In this document: piece by piece, positions 24,929 through 33,528 of the stretch | How the letters are laid out: each line of letters opens with the position of its first letter | How positions within the stretch are numbered: position 1 is the stretch's first letter | Source of the DNA: CATQHB01 sp965262595 | Lineage (GTDB): Bacteria > Chloroflexota > Dehalococcoidia > Lucifugimonadales > UBA3495 | Direction of reading: 5' to 3' | Assembly (NCBI GenBank): GCA_965262595.1 | Contig: OZ253548.1 | Coordinates: 2,356,001-2,420,000, forward strand | Length of the DNA: 64,000 nucleotides | Notes under the pieces: generated by a model | Told to the model about the DNA's origin: nothing | The model's database searches: none | What the model saw: only the letters and a program-made list of their open reading frames with translations | Position numbers and translations under genes: made by a program

Positions 24929-25483
24929 CGGTTCCGTTTGCTTTCGGGGTTTTCGGGGGCAGTCTGAATCGGAGCAAACCCCACTTCCGAACGGAACCGA
25001 CAAAAGAGCCCACCCCAACACGTATATGAAAAATGAAATTGCCCACCAAATACCAACTTGGCCCAGGCCTTCGGCGAGAATTATTCCCAAGGACAGAGAT
25101 AACCCCGTTCCAAATCCACCTACCACTAAGAGCAATAAGCCCGATATCCCTCTCTTCCAGCTGGTTTGATGTCTTCCGTGATTCCAAACAGACCACCACA
25201 TGTAACCTGTTAAGACCACTGCAATACCCAACGCAGCTATAGTGACGTCAGGAGAGGTTACTGCGTAACTTAGCGTCGGTATTCGAGTGTCGGTCTCTGG
25301 AATGCCAAGAGTTTCTAGGTATTTTCCGTGGTAAATTCGCCCAAGTAGAATCGCGAATCCTACAAATATGGTAGAGGCTGATATTACGAGGCGAACTATT
25401 TCCGCAACGGTTGTTCCTTTGATTGTCTTGCTGTCAGAGGACATAGCTGGCTGGGAATCAGAATCATTAGGGGTGTTGGGCAT
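24890..25483 (-). CDS. Small membrane protein, last gene of an accessory island
   Basis: 197 residues with four predicted membrane helices (around residues 27-48, 76-98, 109-130 and 140-158) and a polar N-terminus. No family is recognised. ATG overlaps the stop of the upstream DUF2283-like gene (TAATG), indicating coupling. From about residue 160 the reading frame runs through the 70-bp hairpin repeat (24929-24998) and into the 3' end of pgpA on the other strand, so the Cys/Pro/Arg-rich tail is repeat-derived and probably non-native. The DNA is AT-richer than its neighbours. Confidence 0.6.
   Translation of the reverse strand: MPNTPNDSDSQPAMSSDSKTIKGTTVAEIVRLVISASTIFVGFAILLGRIYHGKYLETLGIPETDTRIPTLSYAVTSPDVTIAALGIAVVLTGYMWWSVWNHGRHQTSWKRGISGLLLLVVGGFGTGLSLSLGIILAEGLGQVGIWWAISFFIYVLGWALLSVPFGSGVCSDSDCPRKPRKQTEPLSPGLPGQAQAV
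24929..24998 (+). repeat. 70-bp imperfect-hairpin repeat, copy 2
   Basis: Nearly identical to 22819-22888 and in the same orientation. It begins one base after the pgpA stop codon and forms part of the reading frame of the converging membrane protein. Confidence 0.85.
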
Positions 25484-25489
25484 TAGCTA
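25471..25489 (+). repeat. 19-bp direct repeat, left copy
   Basis: GGGTGTTGGGCATTAGCTA; the right copy at 26244-26262 differs at one position. The two copies bracket the DUF2283-like and toxin-like genes. Confidence 0.8.
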
Positions 25490-25887
25490 ATTGCTGTCCC
25501 ATCTTTGATTTGTTCCAGAAGGGCGCCAATGCCGCAACGGAGGGTCTCCAGGATTTTGACTGCCTCCGGGTCGTCGTCGGTGTAATCCGGCCAGACTTCC
25601 AGATAATCCTGGTAACCGTTCCCGTCGGCCGGCCGCAGTTTCGCGTCCAGGTCGGACAGGCTCCCGTTAAGGCGGATTCCGCTGACACTACCACTGCACA
25701 GCAAAGGTTCAATGGCCGGCCCCAACAACTCCCGTGCAGGCCCATAAACCTCCACTCCGATGAGCCTGCCCGTAGAATCCAAATCCAAGTTCACGCCGGG
25801 ATAAATCTCGACCACTTCTGCCGAGAAACTGTCTTCTGACAAGTAAAAAAGGTCATGCTCCGCGGCATAACTCACTTTTAGGCTCAT
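25483..25887 (-). CDS. DUF2283-like protein, possible antitoxin
   Basis: 134 residues. The N-terminal 60 residues (MSLKVSYAAEHDLFYLSEDS and a following VEIYPGVNLDLDSTGRLIGVEV) fit the DUF2283 pattern of a small beta-sandwich with a DxxGxxxGxE motif. Members are often encoded next to a small DUF4258-type toxin. Here the start overlaps the upstream small gene by 35 bp and the stop overlaps the next start by one base. Residues 60-134 are an acidic extension. The antitoxin role is inferred from the arrangement only. Confidence 0.6.
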   Translation of the reverse strand: MSLKVSYAAEHDLFYLSEDSFSAEVVEIYPGVNLDLDSTGRLIGVEVYGPARELLGPAIEPLLCSGSVSGIRLNGSLSDLDAKLRPADGNGYQDYLEVWPDYTDDDPEAVKILETLRCGIGALLEQIKDGTAIS

Positions 25888-26194
25888 TCAAAAGCTCCCA
25901 TCGCCCTCTTTGCAGTCTGTTCCGCTGCTGTCCTTCTTTGAGGGGGAATATGGTTACCAGCCAGGTAATGTTATTTTCTATTTCGTAAACCGCCGCGACA
26001 TCGCGATAGGCCCCCAGAACATATATGCGCTTCACGGCAACAAATCTATTCCGTAAGGTTCTGTTCTGTAAGGTATCGTAATAGCGGGCATCGGGACTTT
26101 GCAATACCTCTTCGCCGGAGCCTGCCGGGAGTGAACGGGAGATTCTGCCCTCTTCATAGTGATCAAAATATCGAATTTCGGAATTGGGGGTCAA
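25853..26194 (-). CDS. Small basic protein upstream of DUF2283, possible toxin
   Basis: 113 residues. A central strand-rich region (RNRFVAVKRIYVLGAYRDVA and AAVYEIENNITWLVTIFPLK) ends in a basic tail with RNRLQRGRWE. The shape resembles small RelE-like or DUF4258-like RNase toxins, but no catalytic motif is certain. It overlaps the DUF2283-like gene by 35 bp. This would be the usual toxin-first order of such pairs. Function is inferred. Confidence 0.5.
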   Translation of the reverse strand: MTPNSEIRYFDHYEEGRISRSLPAGSGEEVLQSPDARYYDTLQNRTLRNRFVAVKRIYVLGAYRDVAAVYEIENNITWLVTIFPLKEGQQRNRLQRGRWELLNEPKSELCRGA

Positions 26195-26243
26195 GAACGC
26201 TCCAGGGGACCCGTTGCCCGGCTAACGTGATAACCGTAGAAAA

Positions 26244-26262
26244 GGGTATTGGGCATTAGCTA
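26244..26262 (+). repeat. 19-bp direct repeat, right copy
   Basis: GGGTATTGGGCATTAGCTA; it contains the stop codon of the HigA-like gene (CTA at 26260-26262). Confidence 0.8.
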
Positions 26263-27057
26263 TACCCCGGAGAATGCTGAGGCAAGTACGGAAGCCGTTC
26301 CTTTGTAAAGAAGTGCCTCGGCTTCCTGGAGAACAACTGCATAATATTCTGGGTCGGATTCCGCTGCATCCGCTGCATCAAGTGCAGGTACAGAATGATG
26401 CTCCCAGAGGCCGGCGTAAAGAGCGATCATAGTTTCTTTGCCTGCGTACAACTTCTGAAACTCCCGATTCCATTCCGCAGAATCGATATGACCAACATAT
26501 TCGTCAGATTCGGCATTCCATTCAAGGTATGTCTTAAGGAGGATGTCAGCTACTAATTGTGGAGTGTCGGCAGAAGAAGGTTGATAAATTATCTGTATCT
26601 GGATCGCTCCCGGCCCCTCTCCCACAAATCGAAACTCCATTCTTTGGGGGCTTGAACTGCCAGACAGCTTCGGTTCATCAGACGATACAACCCGGATGGC
26701 AATGACTTCAGCGTCATAGGTCTCATAGACGACCCGACCATGATCGAGATGACGAATAGCGGTCTGCTGGTGTATTTCAAATGATTCCGGTTCTTTGGAA
26801 AATTCGTTCTTGTTGCGCTCTTGCGCCTCGTCATACTGCGCCTGCAACTGATACCAAGTGGAGGCTCCACCCCCAAACAAGTCGTCCAGCCGAATGGCCA
26901 AAGCGAAGGTTATTGCCGACTCACCGTTGATGACGCTCGACAGCTCTTCAGGGCTGACGCCAAGTTTCTTCGCTGTCTCTGACAGGCTCATTCCCAAGGG
27001 CTCCATGCAATCTCGAAGAATGGAGCGGCCAGGATGGGGAGGATACTTCATTGGCAT
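26260..27057 (-). CDS. higA: HigA-type antitoxin with long C-terminal extension
   Basis: 265 residues. The first 95 residues are a complete HigA: PPHPGRSILRDCMEPLGMSL leads into a helix-turn-helix (SLSETAKKLGVSPEELSSVI), then AIRLDDLFGGGASTWYQLQA. Known HigA proteins usually end at about 100 residues. Here 165 more residues follow, containing a beta-rich stretch (about 100-175) and a helical end (about 180-260) with no recognised motif. GGGAGG precedes the ATG directly after the HigB stop. It should bind HigB and repress its own operon. Confidence 0.8.
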   Translation of the reverse strand: MPMKYPPHPGRSILRDCMEPLGMSLSETAKKLGVSPEELSSVINGESAITFALAIRLDDLFGGGASTWYQLQAQYDEAQERNKNEFSKEPESFEIHQQTAIRHLDHGRVVYETYDAEVIAIRVVSSDEPKLSGSSSPQRMEFRFVGEGPGAIQIQIIYQPSSADTPQLVADILLKTYLEWNAESDEYVGHIDSAEWNREFQKLYAGKETMIALYAGLWEHHSVPALDAADAAESDPEYYAVVLQEAEALLYKGTASVLASAFSGV

Positions 27058-27069
27058 TTTCTTGCCTCC

Positions 27070-27357
27070 CTAATGGTAGTCAACCAAATCCACGTCAGTG
27101 ACATCAGTAGCATCGAAACGGAATGTAATGCGCCAATTGCCCGATACGGCTACGGACCAGAAACCGGCCAAATCGTCGCTAAGCGGGTGGAGTCGAAAAC
27201 CGGGTTTGTTCATATCCTGGGATCCGGCAGCCACGTCTAGTTGGGCCATAATGTCCTCAATGGCCTCAATTTTCTCGATTTGGTTAGGCGGGATGCGTCT
27301 CCGTTCGCCTCTTTCAAACAGACGTTGCAACCCGCGGCGCCGTAACCCGATAATCAT
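27070..27357 (-). CDS. higB: HigB-type mRNA interferase toxin
   Basis: 95 residues of the RelE/ParE fold. MIIGLRRRGLQRLFERGERR is the family start, followed by the LDVAAGSQDMNKPGFRLHPL core and FWSVAVSGNWRITFRFD with the conserved W-RI-F strand. HigB toxins cut mRNA on the ribosome. It lies first in the operon, which is the normal HigBA order, with 12 bp to higA. Confidence 0.88.
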   Translation of the reverse strand: MIIGLRRRGLQRLFERGERRRIPPNQIEKIEAIEDIMAQLDVAAGSQDMNKPGFRLHPLSDDLAGFWSVAVSGNWRITFRFDATDVTDVDLVDYH

Positions 27358-27456
27358 ATACAGTTAGTATAATCGGTCGCTTCGCATCCTCCAGTGCATT
27401 TACCCCCCCGGCCATTGCTTCGTAAAAGAAGGCGTTAGGTATAAACTCCCTTTCCC

Positions 27457-28458
27457 CTACCGCCCGAACAACCCAAACACCGACAATAGCCCCGCACCGG
27501 CGGTGGCGGCGGTTCGGCGGCCCAGCCGGAAGACCCGGCCCAGCTCGCCTCGTTCCCAGATGACCACGAATTGGCTGGCGATGAAGATGGAACTGTAGGT
27601 TCCTACTATCACGCCGATGGCTACCACCAGCAGCAATTCCCGGATGCTGGCTCCGCCAATCAGCAGCATCGCCAGCAGCACGACAAAAGTGGTGAAGCTG
27701 GTATTGATTGACCGGCCCACGGTCTCGACGATGCTCAGGTTGACCGTGGACTCCAGCGCCCGGTCCGGGTAGCGGATGACATTCTCCCGGATGCGGTCGA
27801 AGATTACGATGGTATCGTTGACGCTGTAACCGGCTACGGTCAGGATGCCGACGATGAACATGGAGTTGACTTCCATGTTGATGACCCGTCCCAGGATGGA
27901 GAATATGCCCAGCACCAGCAGGGTATCGTGAATCAGGGTCAGGATGGCGCTGATGCCGTAGCGATAGGCCCGGGGCACCCGCCGGAAGGCGTACCAGATG
28001 TATAACAGGATGAACACCGAGGCGGCGGCCAGGGCAATTATGGCGTTGCGCACCGTCTCTTGGGCGACGATCGGCGAGGTGGAGTCGAAGTTTACCGCCA
28101 GGATGGGGGCGACGTTTTTGGTCAGGTCGTCCTCAATCAACTGGCGGTCCGATTTTTGGTCGCCGCTCGCCTCGGCCAATACCTTGGTGCGTACCAGGAC
28201 GCTGCGGCTGCCGGTGCGTTGAATCAGCGCCTCCGGGTGGCCCAGGGCGGACATACGGTCGTGTATTTGTTGCTGGGAAACGGAACGCTCAAAGGTGATG
28301 TCCAATACCGAGCCGCTGGTGAAGTCAATGCCGGGCCGCAGTCCGGATTCGCCGTTAATCCAGCCGCCGGGGGGTATAATCATCGAGATTAACCCGGGCA
28401 GGATAATCAGGGCCGAAAAGAGGAAGTACCAGCCTCGTTTGCCTACAATATTACGCAC
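27457..28458 (-). CDS. secF: Protein translocase subunit SecF
   Basis: 333 residues with six membrane helices and one periplasmic domain (about residues 35-125). It acts with SecD to use the proton gradient for late steps of Sec export. Characteristic segments are GIDFTSGSVLDITF, ALESTVNLSIVETVGRSINTS and the final GTYSSIFIASQFVVIWERGE. The start is GTG at 28458, with GGGAGG located in the last codons of secD, so the two are coupled. Confidence 0.96.
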   Translation of the reverse strand: MRNIVGKRGWYFLFSALIILPGLISMIIPPGGWINGESGLRPGIDFTSGSVLDITFERSVSQQQIHDRMSALGHPEALIQRTGSRSVLVRTKVLAEASGDQKSDRQLIEDDLTKNVAPILAVNFDSTSPIVAQETVRNAIIALAAASVFILLYIWYAFRRVPRAYRYGISAILTLIHDTLLVLGIFSILGRVINMEVNSMFIVGILTVAGYSVNDTIVIFDRIRENVIRYPDRALESTVNLSIVETVGRSINTSFTTFVVLLAMLLIGGASIRELLLVVAIGVIVGTYSSIFIASQFVVIWERGELGRVFRLGRRTAATAGAGLLSVFGLFGR

Positions 28459-28460
28459 GG

Positions 28461-30551
28461 TTATCTGCCTCCCTCTGCGCTGCGCGGGGTTCTGCCGGTT
28501 CCGGTTCTGCCGGAGCCGGTTCTGCCGGTTCCGTATGTGGAGTCTGCCGTCGCTCGCGGCGGCGGTTCCGGACTAAACAGGGTAATGCGGCGGCCCAGCC
28601 CAATCCAGGCGAAAAGCTGGAGCAGGTTTCGGCTGACCACGATGGCGGTGAACATGCTGACAACCACACCGATAAACAGGGTGAAGGCAAAGCCGGTTAC
28701 CAGGTCGTCGGCGGTTCGGCTGCCCAGCCAGAGCAGCACCAGGCAGGTGATGATGGTGGAGAAGTTGCCGTCCCGGATGGCCGGCCAGGCCCGCCTGAAC
28801 CCTACCTCAATTGAAGAGGCCAGCGTTCGGCCATTGCGTATTTCTTCCTTCATCCGCTCGAAAATCAGGATGTTGGCGTCCACCGCCAGACCGATGGACA
28901 GGATGAAGGCGCCAATGCCGGAGAGGCCCAGGGTTACCGGCACCAGCTTGAACACGGCCAGTATTACGATGGTGTAGAAGACCAGGGCCAGGGCGGCCAC
29001 CACGCCGGCCATGCGGTAGTAGGCGACCATAAATATCAGCACCAGCCCCAGGCCGATAATGCCGGCCACCAGGCTCTTTTTCAGGGACTCGGAACCGAGC
29101 AGGGCATCAACATCCCTTTCCTGAATCAGCTTCAGGGGCACGGGCAGGCGACCGGATTCCAGTTGAATCGACAGGGTGCGGGCTTCTTCCCGGGAGAAGT
29201 TGCCGGTAATAACGCTGCGCCCGTCTCGTATCCAGGCGAGGGAAACCGGGGCAATCAACAATTCATCATCCAGGAATACGGCGATGCGCTTGTTGTTCTG
29301 GCGTACGATGCGCTGCGTCAGGTCGGAGAAAATCCCGGTGCCGCGGTCGTTGAAGGCGATGTTAACCGCCCATTCTCCGGTATTTTGGTCGGTGGATGCG
29401 TAGGCGTTGGCCAGGTCGTCGCCGGAGAGTCCGAGTTCGGCATCTTCAATGGGCGGCAGGCAGGCTCCCGTGGCGGAATCGACATTGCCGCAAGTGCGCT
29501 CCTTGAATACCAATTGGGCGGTCTGGCCGATGAGGGCCTTGGCGCTTTCGATGCCGCCGGTGGTCTGGAAGGAGTTAATGGCCCCGATCCCGACCGCCAG
29601 GTCATTGCGCAGGGCCGTTTGCTGAATCACGTTCAGGGAAACGGTGCGGAGTTCAAACTCTCGTCCGCTATCGCCGGACTGCTCGACGGAAAAGTCCTCA
29701 AACCCCTGGGCTTGCAGTATTCCGTTCACCTCGGTCTCGCCGGTGGGTTCGCTGAACTCCACCGCGGTGATAGAACCGCTGGCCCCGGGAAGCTGGACGA
29801 TAATCCGGTCGGAGCCAAAGAGTTGGATAATCGGCTCATCGGTGCCGAAGAGGTTAATCCGCTGGCTGATGATGTTCAGCACCCCTTCCATCTGCTCGGC
29901 ATCGGGGCTTAAAGTTTCGGTCACGGTGTAGGACTCCACCCCAAGGCCGGTTACGGCGAACTCCACTATCTCGCCGACGTTTCCGGCCAGGGCGGTTTTC
30001 AGTTCCTGCCGCAGTTCATCATCCAGGGGCGTGGTGGTAGTGATGCGGAAGGAGTTGCCCTCCCCCTGCCGCCCCACCTGAAAACTCGCCAGCTCCAGGT
30101 CCTCCACGACGCCGGTGATGCCGGATAGGCTGGTGAGGTCGAGTTCCTGGTTAAACTCCACATCGACCACATTGCGAATCAGGGAGGTTTGCAGGCTCTC
30201 TTTGGTGGCCTCGTCCAGCAGGCCGGCAGTAACCAGATAGGAGCGGATGTCTTGCTGCTGGACTGCATAGTCGGCCACCGCCAGGTCATCCAGGGCGTCC
30301 TCGATGATCGAAGCCTCGGCGGGTTCGGTAAAGACCACCTCAATACGGGAGCCGGTATCGGCTTGATAAACCAGATGCCCGCCGCCGCTCAGGTCCAGGC
30401 CCAGTTTCAGACCCAGCGGGCCGTCGCCGCCCCGGTTAAGATCGGGAAAGCCGGGAAGGCTGATGTTGACGTTCGTAAAGGCCAGGGCCGCCACGGAAAG
30501 GCCCAGGATAAACAGTACAAGGATGGTTAATCGGATACTGCGCCCGCGCAT
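28461..30551 (-). CDS. secD: Protein translocase subunit SecD
   Basis: 696 residues. The GLDLSGGGHLVYQ motif follows the first helix; two periplasmic domains fill about residues 60-470; the RND-type C-terminal membrane part holds RMAGVVAALALVFYT, GIGAFILSIGLAVDANILIFERMKEE (cut here only for description; the conserved core is GLAVDANILIFERMKEE) and the final SRNLLQLFAWIGL. After the last helix a tail of about 40 residues is an Arg/Gly/Thr repeat (encoded at 28487-28545 by GGTTCTGCCGGA-like repeats). AGGAGT precedes the ATG. Confidence 0.96.
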   Translation of the reverse strand: MRGRSIRLTILVLFILGLSVAALAFTNVNISLPGFPDLNRGGDGPLGLKLGLDLSGGGHLVYQADTGSRIEVVFTEPAEASIIEDALDDLAVADYAVQQQDIRSYLVTAGLLDEATKESLQTSLIRNVVDVEFNQELDLTSLSGITGVVEDLELASFQVGRQGEGNSFRITTTTPLDDELRQELKTALAGNVGEIVEFAVTGLGVESYTVTETLSPDAEQMEGVLNIISQRINLFGTDEPIIQLFGSDRIIVQLPGASGSITAVEFSEPTGETEVNGILQAQGFEDFSVEQSGDSGREFELRTVSLNVIQQTALRNDLAVGIGAINSFQTTGGIESAKALIGQTAQLVFKERTCGNVDSATGACLPPIEDAELGLSGDDLANAYASTDQNTGEWAVNIAFNDRGTGIFSDLTQRIVRQNNKRIAVFLDDELLIAPVSLAWIRDGRSVITGNFSREEARTLSIQLESGRLPVPLKLIQERDVDALLGSESLKKSLVAGIIGLGLVLIFMVAYYRMAGVVAALALVFYTIVILAVFKLVPVTLGLSGIGAFILSIGLAVDANILIFERMKEEIRNGRTLASSIEVGFRRAWPAIRDGNFSTIITCLVLLWLGSRTADDLVTGFAFTLFIGVVVSMFTAIVVSRNLLQLFAWIGLGRRITLFSPEPPPRATADSTYGTGRTGSGRTGTGRTPRSAEGGR

Positions 30552-30615
30552 TAGTTACTCCTACTTGCCTGGTGCTAATCGGTTGGTTGCCAATGGCAGC
30601 CAATTGGCTGCCATT

Positions 30616-30714
30616 GGGTTACTAAGCGGCTGCCCAGCGGCTGGCTGCTTCAATATTCGCTGGATGCCCCTTGGTTACTAAGCGGCTGCCCAGCGGCTGG
30701 CTGGTTAAATATTC
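30616..30714. repeat. Two 43-bp direct repeats, second one covers a gene end
   Basis: GGTTACTAAGCGGCTGCCCA plus GCGGCTGGCTG and AATATTC occurs at 30616-30658 and again at 30672-30714. The second copy ends in the stop codon and last codons (…ENI) of the nucleotidyltransferase gene. Confidence 0.85.
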
Positions 30715-32264
30715 TCCGGACTCCCCAGAACGCTGGCGGCCAGGGCCAGGGCTTCCGCCTGGGTGGATACCTCGCCGGCGGCTCTGGCCTCGTCAAGCTG
30801 GTCCAGCAGGCGTCCTATCTGCGGCCCGGGAGTCAGGTTAAAATGTTGCATCAGGACATGGCCGGTAATCAGACGTTCCGGGCCCTTAGCCGGGGTCTGC
30901 CGCGTTCCGGCCTGTAAAATGTGCGACAACATTCTAGCATGATTAGCCCAGTGGTCAGGAACTATTTCCGGCCCCTTTGCCGCCAGATAATCGGCCATTG
31001 CCAGGTAAACGGTATCTATCGCCACTTCTTCCAGGTCTCTAAAATAGCGATAAATCGCTCGTGGGGAAGGGTCTTCATCCCCGTTCCGCAGTTGGGCCGG
31101 GCGCAGATGATGCTCCACCATACGGGCCACCATTGCCACGCCCCGGGAGCTTAGGCGCAGTTGGGTTAACCGGGCCTGCGCCATTTCCGCCCCCAGTTCG
31201 GAGTGGCCCGGAAAGCGGATGCGGCCGGTGGCGTCGGGCTTTTTGGTTTGGGGCTTGGCAATATCGTGAAGCAGCCCGGCCAGCTTCAGGATGGTGCGGC
31301 GGGTATGGCCGTCGCTGACCTCCTGCCCAAAATACTCCGCGGTTTCCGCAGTCCAGGGAGCCAGGAAGTAGATGGCCGAGTTCTGGTGTCCCCGGGTAAT
31401 CAACTCGGCATGTTCCACGGTGTGCAGCGAGTGGTCCCAAACGTCCCAGTAATGGGCGCGGGGTTGGTCAACGCCCTTGGTCAAGGCCAGCTCCGGTATT
31501 ATCCGGCACAACAAGTCCAGCCGGTCCAGAACCTCCAACTGCCCACGGGCGCCGTCGCCGGCCAAAATCGCCAGAAACTGGTCCCGCACCCGTTCCGGGG
31601 ATACCTGGCCGATTCGGTAAGCGTTATCCCGGATGCGCCGGGCGGTCTCCGGTTCCAGACGGAACTTCAGTTGGCCGGCTAGCCGCACCCCCCGCAGCAG
31701 CCGGCCGGGGTCGTACCGGAATATATCGGAGCTTACGGTGCGGATTCGCTTTTGGGACAGGTCGGCCCGGCCGCCGAAGAGGTCGATCACCTCCCCGGCC
31801 CATTCCGAAACCGGTCCCGGCCGCCACTCGGACAGGGGCAGGGCCATGGCGTTGACGGTAAAATCCCGCCGGACCAAATCGTCTTCAATACTTCCGAGGA
31901 AGCCTGCCAGGTCAATCAGGTGGCGGCGAGGCTGCTCGGTCCCCGGTCCATCAGGCGCATGGGTGGTTTCCACCACCACCCGGCAGACGTTGCGGTCCGG
32001 ACTGAGAGCGACGTAGGCGCCGTCCAACCGGTCGGCCAGCGCTCGCCCCAACTGCAGCAGTTCTTCCCCTACTACCGGGACGGCGATGTCCAGGTCGGGC
32101 GGCAGGGAACTCCCATCGCCGCCGTCGCCGGACCGGAGCGAGTCGCGCAGGTGGCCGCCGACCAAAAAAGCCGCTTCCTCTCGTCGGGGGAAGCGGTCAG
32201 TAAAGAATTGGGCAATTTCAGTAAAAATGTTTGGTCTGTCCTGATCGGTGAAGGCGGGCTTCAC
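30705..32264 (-). CDS. CCA tRNA nucleotidyltransferase / poly(A) polymerase family with HD domain
   Basis: 519 residues. The N-terminal nucleotidyltransferase domain has FLVGGHLRDSL and the catalytic Asp pair in PPDLDIAVPVVG, then RRDFTVNAMAL and the FRYDPGRLLRGVRLAGQL neck. A C-terminal HD hydrolase domain has KLAGLLHDIAKPQ and VARMVEHHLRP. This layout fits enzymes that add or repair the CCA end of tRNA. A Gly/Asp/Ser insert (about residues 47-56) interrupts the active-site region before the catalytic aspartates. Whether it adds CCA, A only or CC only cannot be told here. Confidence 0.88.
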   Translation of the reverse strand: MKPAFTDQDRPNIFTEIAQFFTDRFPRREEAAFLVGGHLRDSLRSGDGGDGSSLPPDLDIAVPVVGEELLQLGRALADRLDGAYVALSPDRNVCRVVVETTHAPDGPGTEQPRRHLIDLAGFLGSIEDDLVRRDFTVNAMALPLSEWRPGPVSEWAGEVIDLFGGRADLSQKRIRTVSSDIFRYDPGRLLRGVRLAGQLKFRLEPETARRIRDNAYRIGQVSPERVRDQFLAILAGDGARGQLEVLDRLDLLCRIIPELALTKGVDQPRAHYWDVWDHSLHTVEHAELITRGHQNSAIYFLAPWTAETAEYFGQEVSDGHTRRTILKLAGLLHDIAKPQTKKPDATGRIRFPGHSELGAEMAQARLTQLRLSSRGVAMVARMVEHHLRPAQLRNGDEDPSPRAIYRYFRDLEEVAIDTVYLAMADYLAAKGPEIVPDHWANHARMLSHILQAGTRQTPAKGPERLITGHVLMQHFNLTPGPQIGRLLDQLDEARAAGEVSTQAEALALAASVLGSPENI

Positions 32265-32324
32265 CGGATATTATCCGGGGCGGGGTTGCCCCGCAAGGCA
32301 TGGCAAAGTTGTGGGAAAGTTAAA

Positions 32325-32402
32325 GCAATCGCAATAGTAATAGTTATCCGGTTCCGGTCTGCTCTGTTCTGCTCCTGAGTTTGCAATTACTATTGCGATT
32401 GC
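32325..32402. repeat. 17-bp perfect inverted repeat; one arm is the def stop region
   Basis: GCAATCGCAATAGTAAT (32325-32341) and its exact complement (32386-32402) are separated by 44 bp. The right arm encodes the last residues and TAG of def on the minus strand. It can form a stem in the def transcript downstream of the stop codon. Confidence 0.8.
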
Positions 32403-32956
32403 TCCGTCTTTCCGGCGGTCTCGGCTGACCCGGCGGGAGCATTATCATCCTCCGGCTCTTCCGGTTCCGGTCCTTCTTCCGGTTCGTAGGTTATCTTATG
32501 CAGGCTTTCCCGGGAAATCAGGTGGTCAATATACAGGATGCCCTTGAGGTGGTCGGTCTCGTGCTCCAACGCCTGAGCCAACAGTCCCTCGGCCTTGATG
32601 CGAATCTGCTTGCCGTTCAGGTCCAAAGCTCTTGCCCGTACTCGTTGGGAGCGTTTGACCATGCCCCGGTAGCCGGGGATGCTCAGACAACCCTCCTCAA
32701 CCTCGCGTTCCCCCTCCCGTCGGATGATTTCCGGGTTGATCAACACCAGGGCCTCTTCCCACTCCGGCAATTGAATTACCGCCACCTTTTGCAGGGAACC
32801 TACCTGGTTGGCGGCCAGACCCACCCCCTGCTCGGCGTGCATCGTTTCCACCATGTCCAGGGTATATTCAGCCAAGCCGGACGGTATTTGGGTAATTCGC
32901 CGGGCTTGCTGCCGCAGGATGGGGTCCGGTACAAGTCGCATGGTCAGAAGCGCCAC
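32390..32956 (-). CDS. def: Peptide deformylase
   Basis: 188 residues. It removes the formyl group from new proteins. The three motifs are present: GVGLAANQVG, EEGCLSIPG (metal Cys) and QALEHETDHLKG (HExxH). The start is GTG at 32956, preceded by GGAGGT. A tail of about 30 residues rich in Glu and Pro follows the domain. It lies shortly before the CCA-enzyme gene on the same strand. Confidence 0.96.
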   Translation of the reverse strand: MALLTMRLVPDPILRQQARRITQIPSGLAEYTLDMVETMHAEQGVGLAANQVGSLQKVAVIQLPEWEEALVLINPEIIRREGEREVEEGCLSIPGYRGMVKRSQRVRARALDLNGKQIRIKAEGLLAQALEHETDHLKGILYIDHLISRESLHKITYEPEEGPEPEEPEDDNAPAGSAETAGKTEQSQ

Positions 32957-33040
32957 TTTAGGATACCTCCGGGCGGATGTTTGATGGTGGTTCGCGTACT
33001 ATTTTACGAGCTATTTTGCGAACTATTTCAGGAACTATGT

Positions 33041-33145
33041 TTGAACCGGCCTGGTTTGAACCGGCCTGGTTTGAACCGGCCTGGTTTGAACCGGCCTGGT
33101 TTGAACCGGCCTGGTTTGAACCAGCGTGATTTGAACCGGCTAGAG
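33041..33145. repeat. 15-bp tandem repeat, seven copies
   Basis: The unit TTGAACCGGCCTGGT; five copies are essentially identical and the last two are diverged. It is preceded by a shorter imperfect array of CTATTTTGCGAA-like units. It lies upstream of def. Confidence 0.9.
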
Positions 33146-33283
33146 CTTGAACGGTTTTGAACGGCTTGAAGCGCCTTGTAATGTTTTGGCTTACCCGCCG
33201 GCTCGCCGGAACCGGAGCTAATTATAGCCAAGGCAGCTAGAAAGTGCAAAGACGGGTCGCAGCGGTCTTGGGACACCGCGTTT

Positions 33284-33350
33284 GGACCACCAAAGTCCCC
33301 GGGGAAACCTTCTTTCCGGCGCAGGCCGGAATCCGGACGGTCTTGCCGCA
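33284..33350 (+). repeat. Half copy of the CCAAAGTCCCCGG element
   Basis: ACCAAAGTCCCCGGGGAAAC followed by CTTTCCGGCGCAGGCCGGAA. Full copies are at 40264-40379 and, inverted, at 53384-53502; another partial copy is at 55892-55945. Confidence 0.7.
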
Positions 33351-33357
33351 GGAAAGT

Positions 33358-33420
33358 TCAGGGAACCGCTGAATAAGTCCGTGACTTGGGTGTTTATCTC
33401 TACCCGTCTTTCCTGCGAGA
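33358..33420 (+). mobile_element. MITE-like element, truncated copy F
   Basis: GGGAACCGCTGAATAAGTCC and the adjoining GTGTTTATCTCTACCCGTC match the left part of the 155-bp element; the right part is missing. Confidence 0.65.
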
Positions 33421-33528
33421 ATACCCGTCGTTCCTGCAGGGGGGCAGGCGCGGCAATTTCCATCGGTTCCGCAAGGGGACAGGCACGGCAAGTACGGTTC
33501 AAGTATGGGTCAAGTATGGTGGCAGCGG

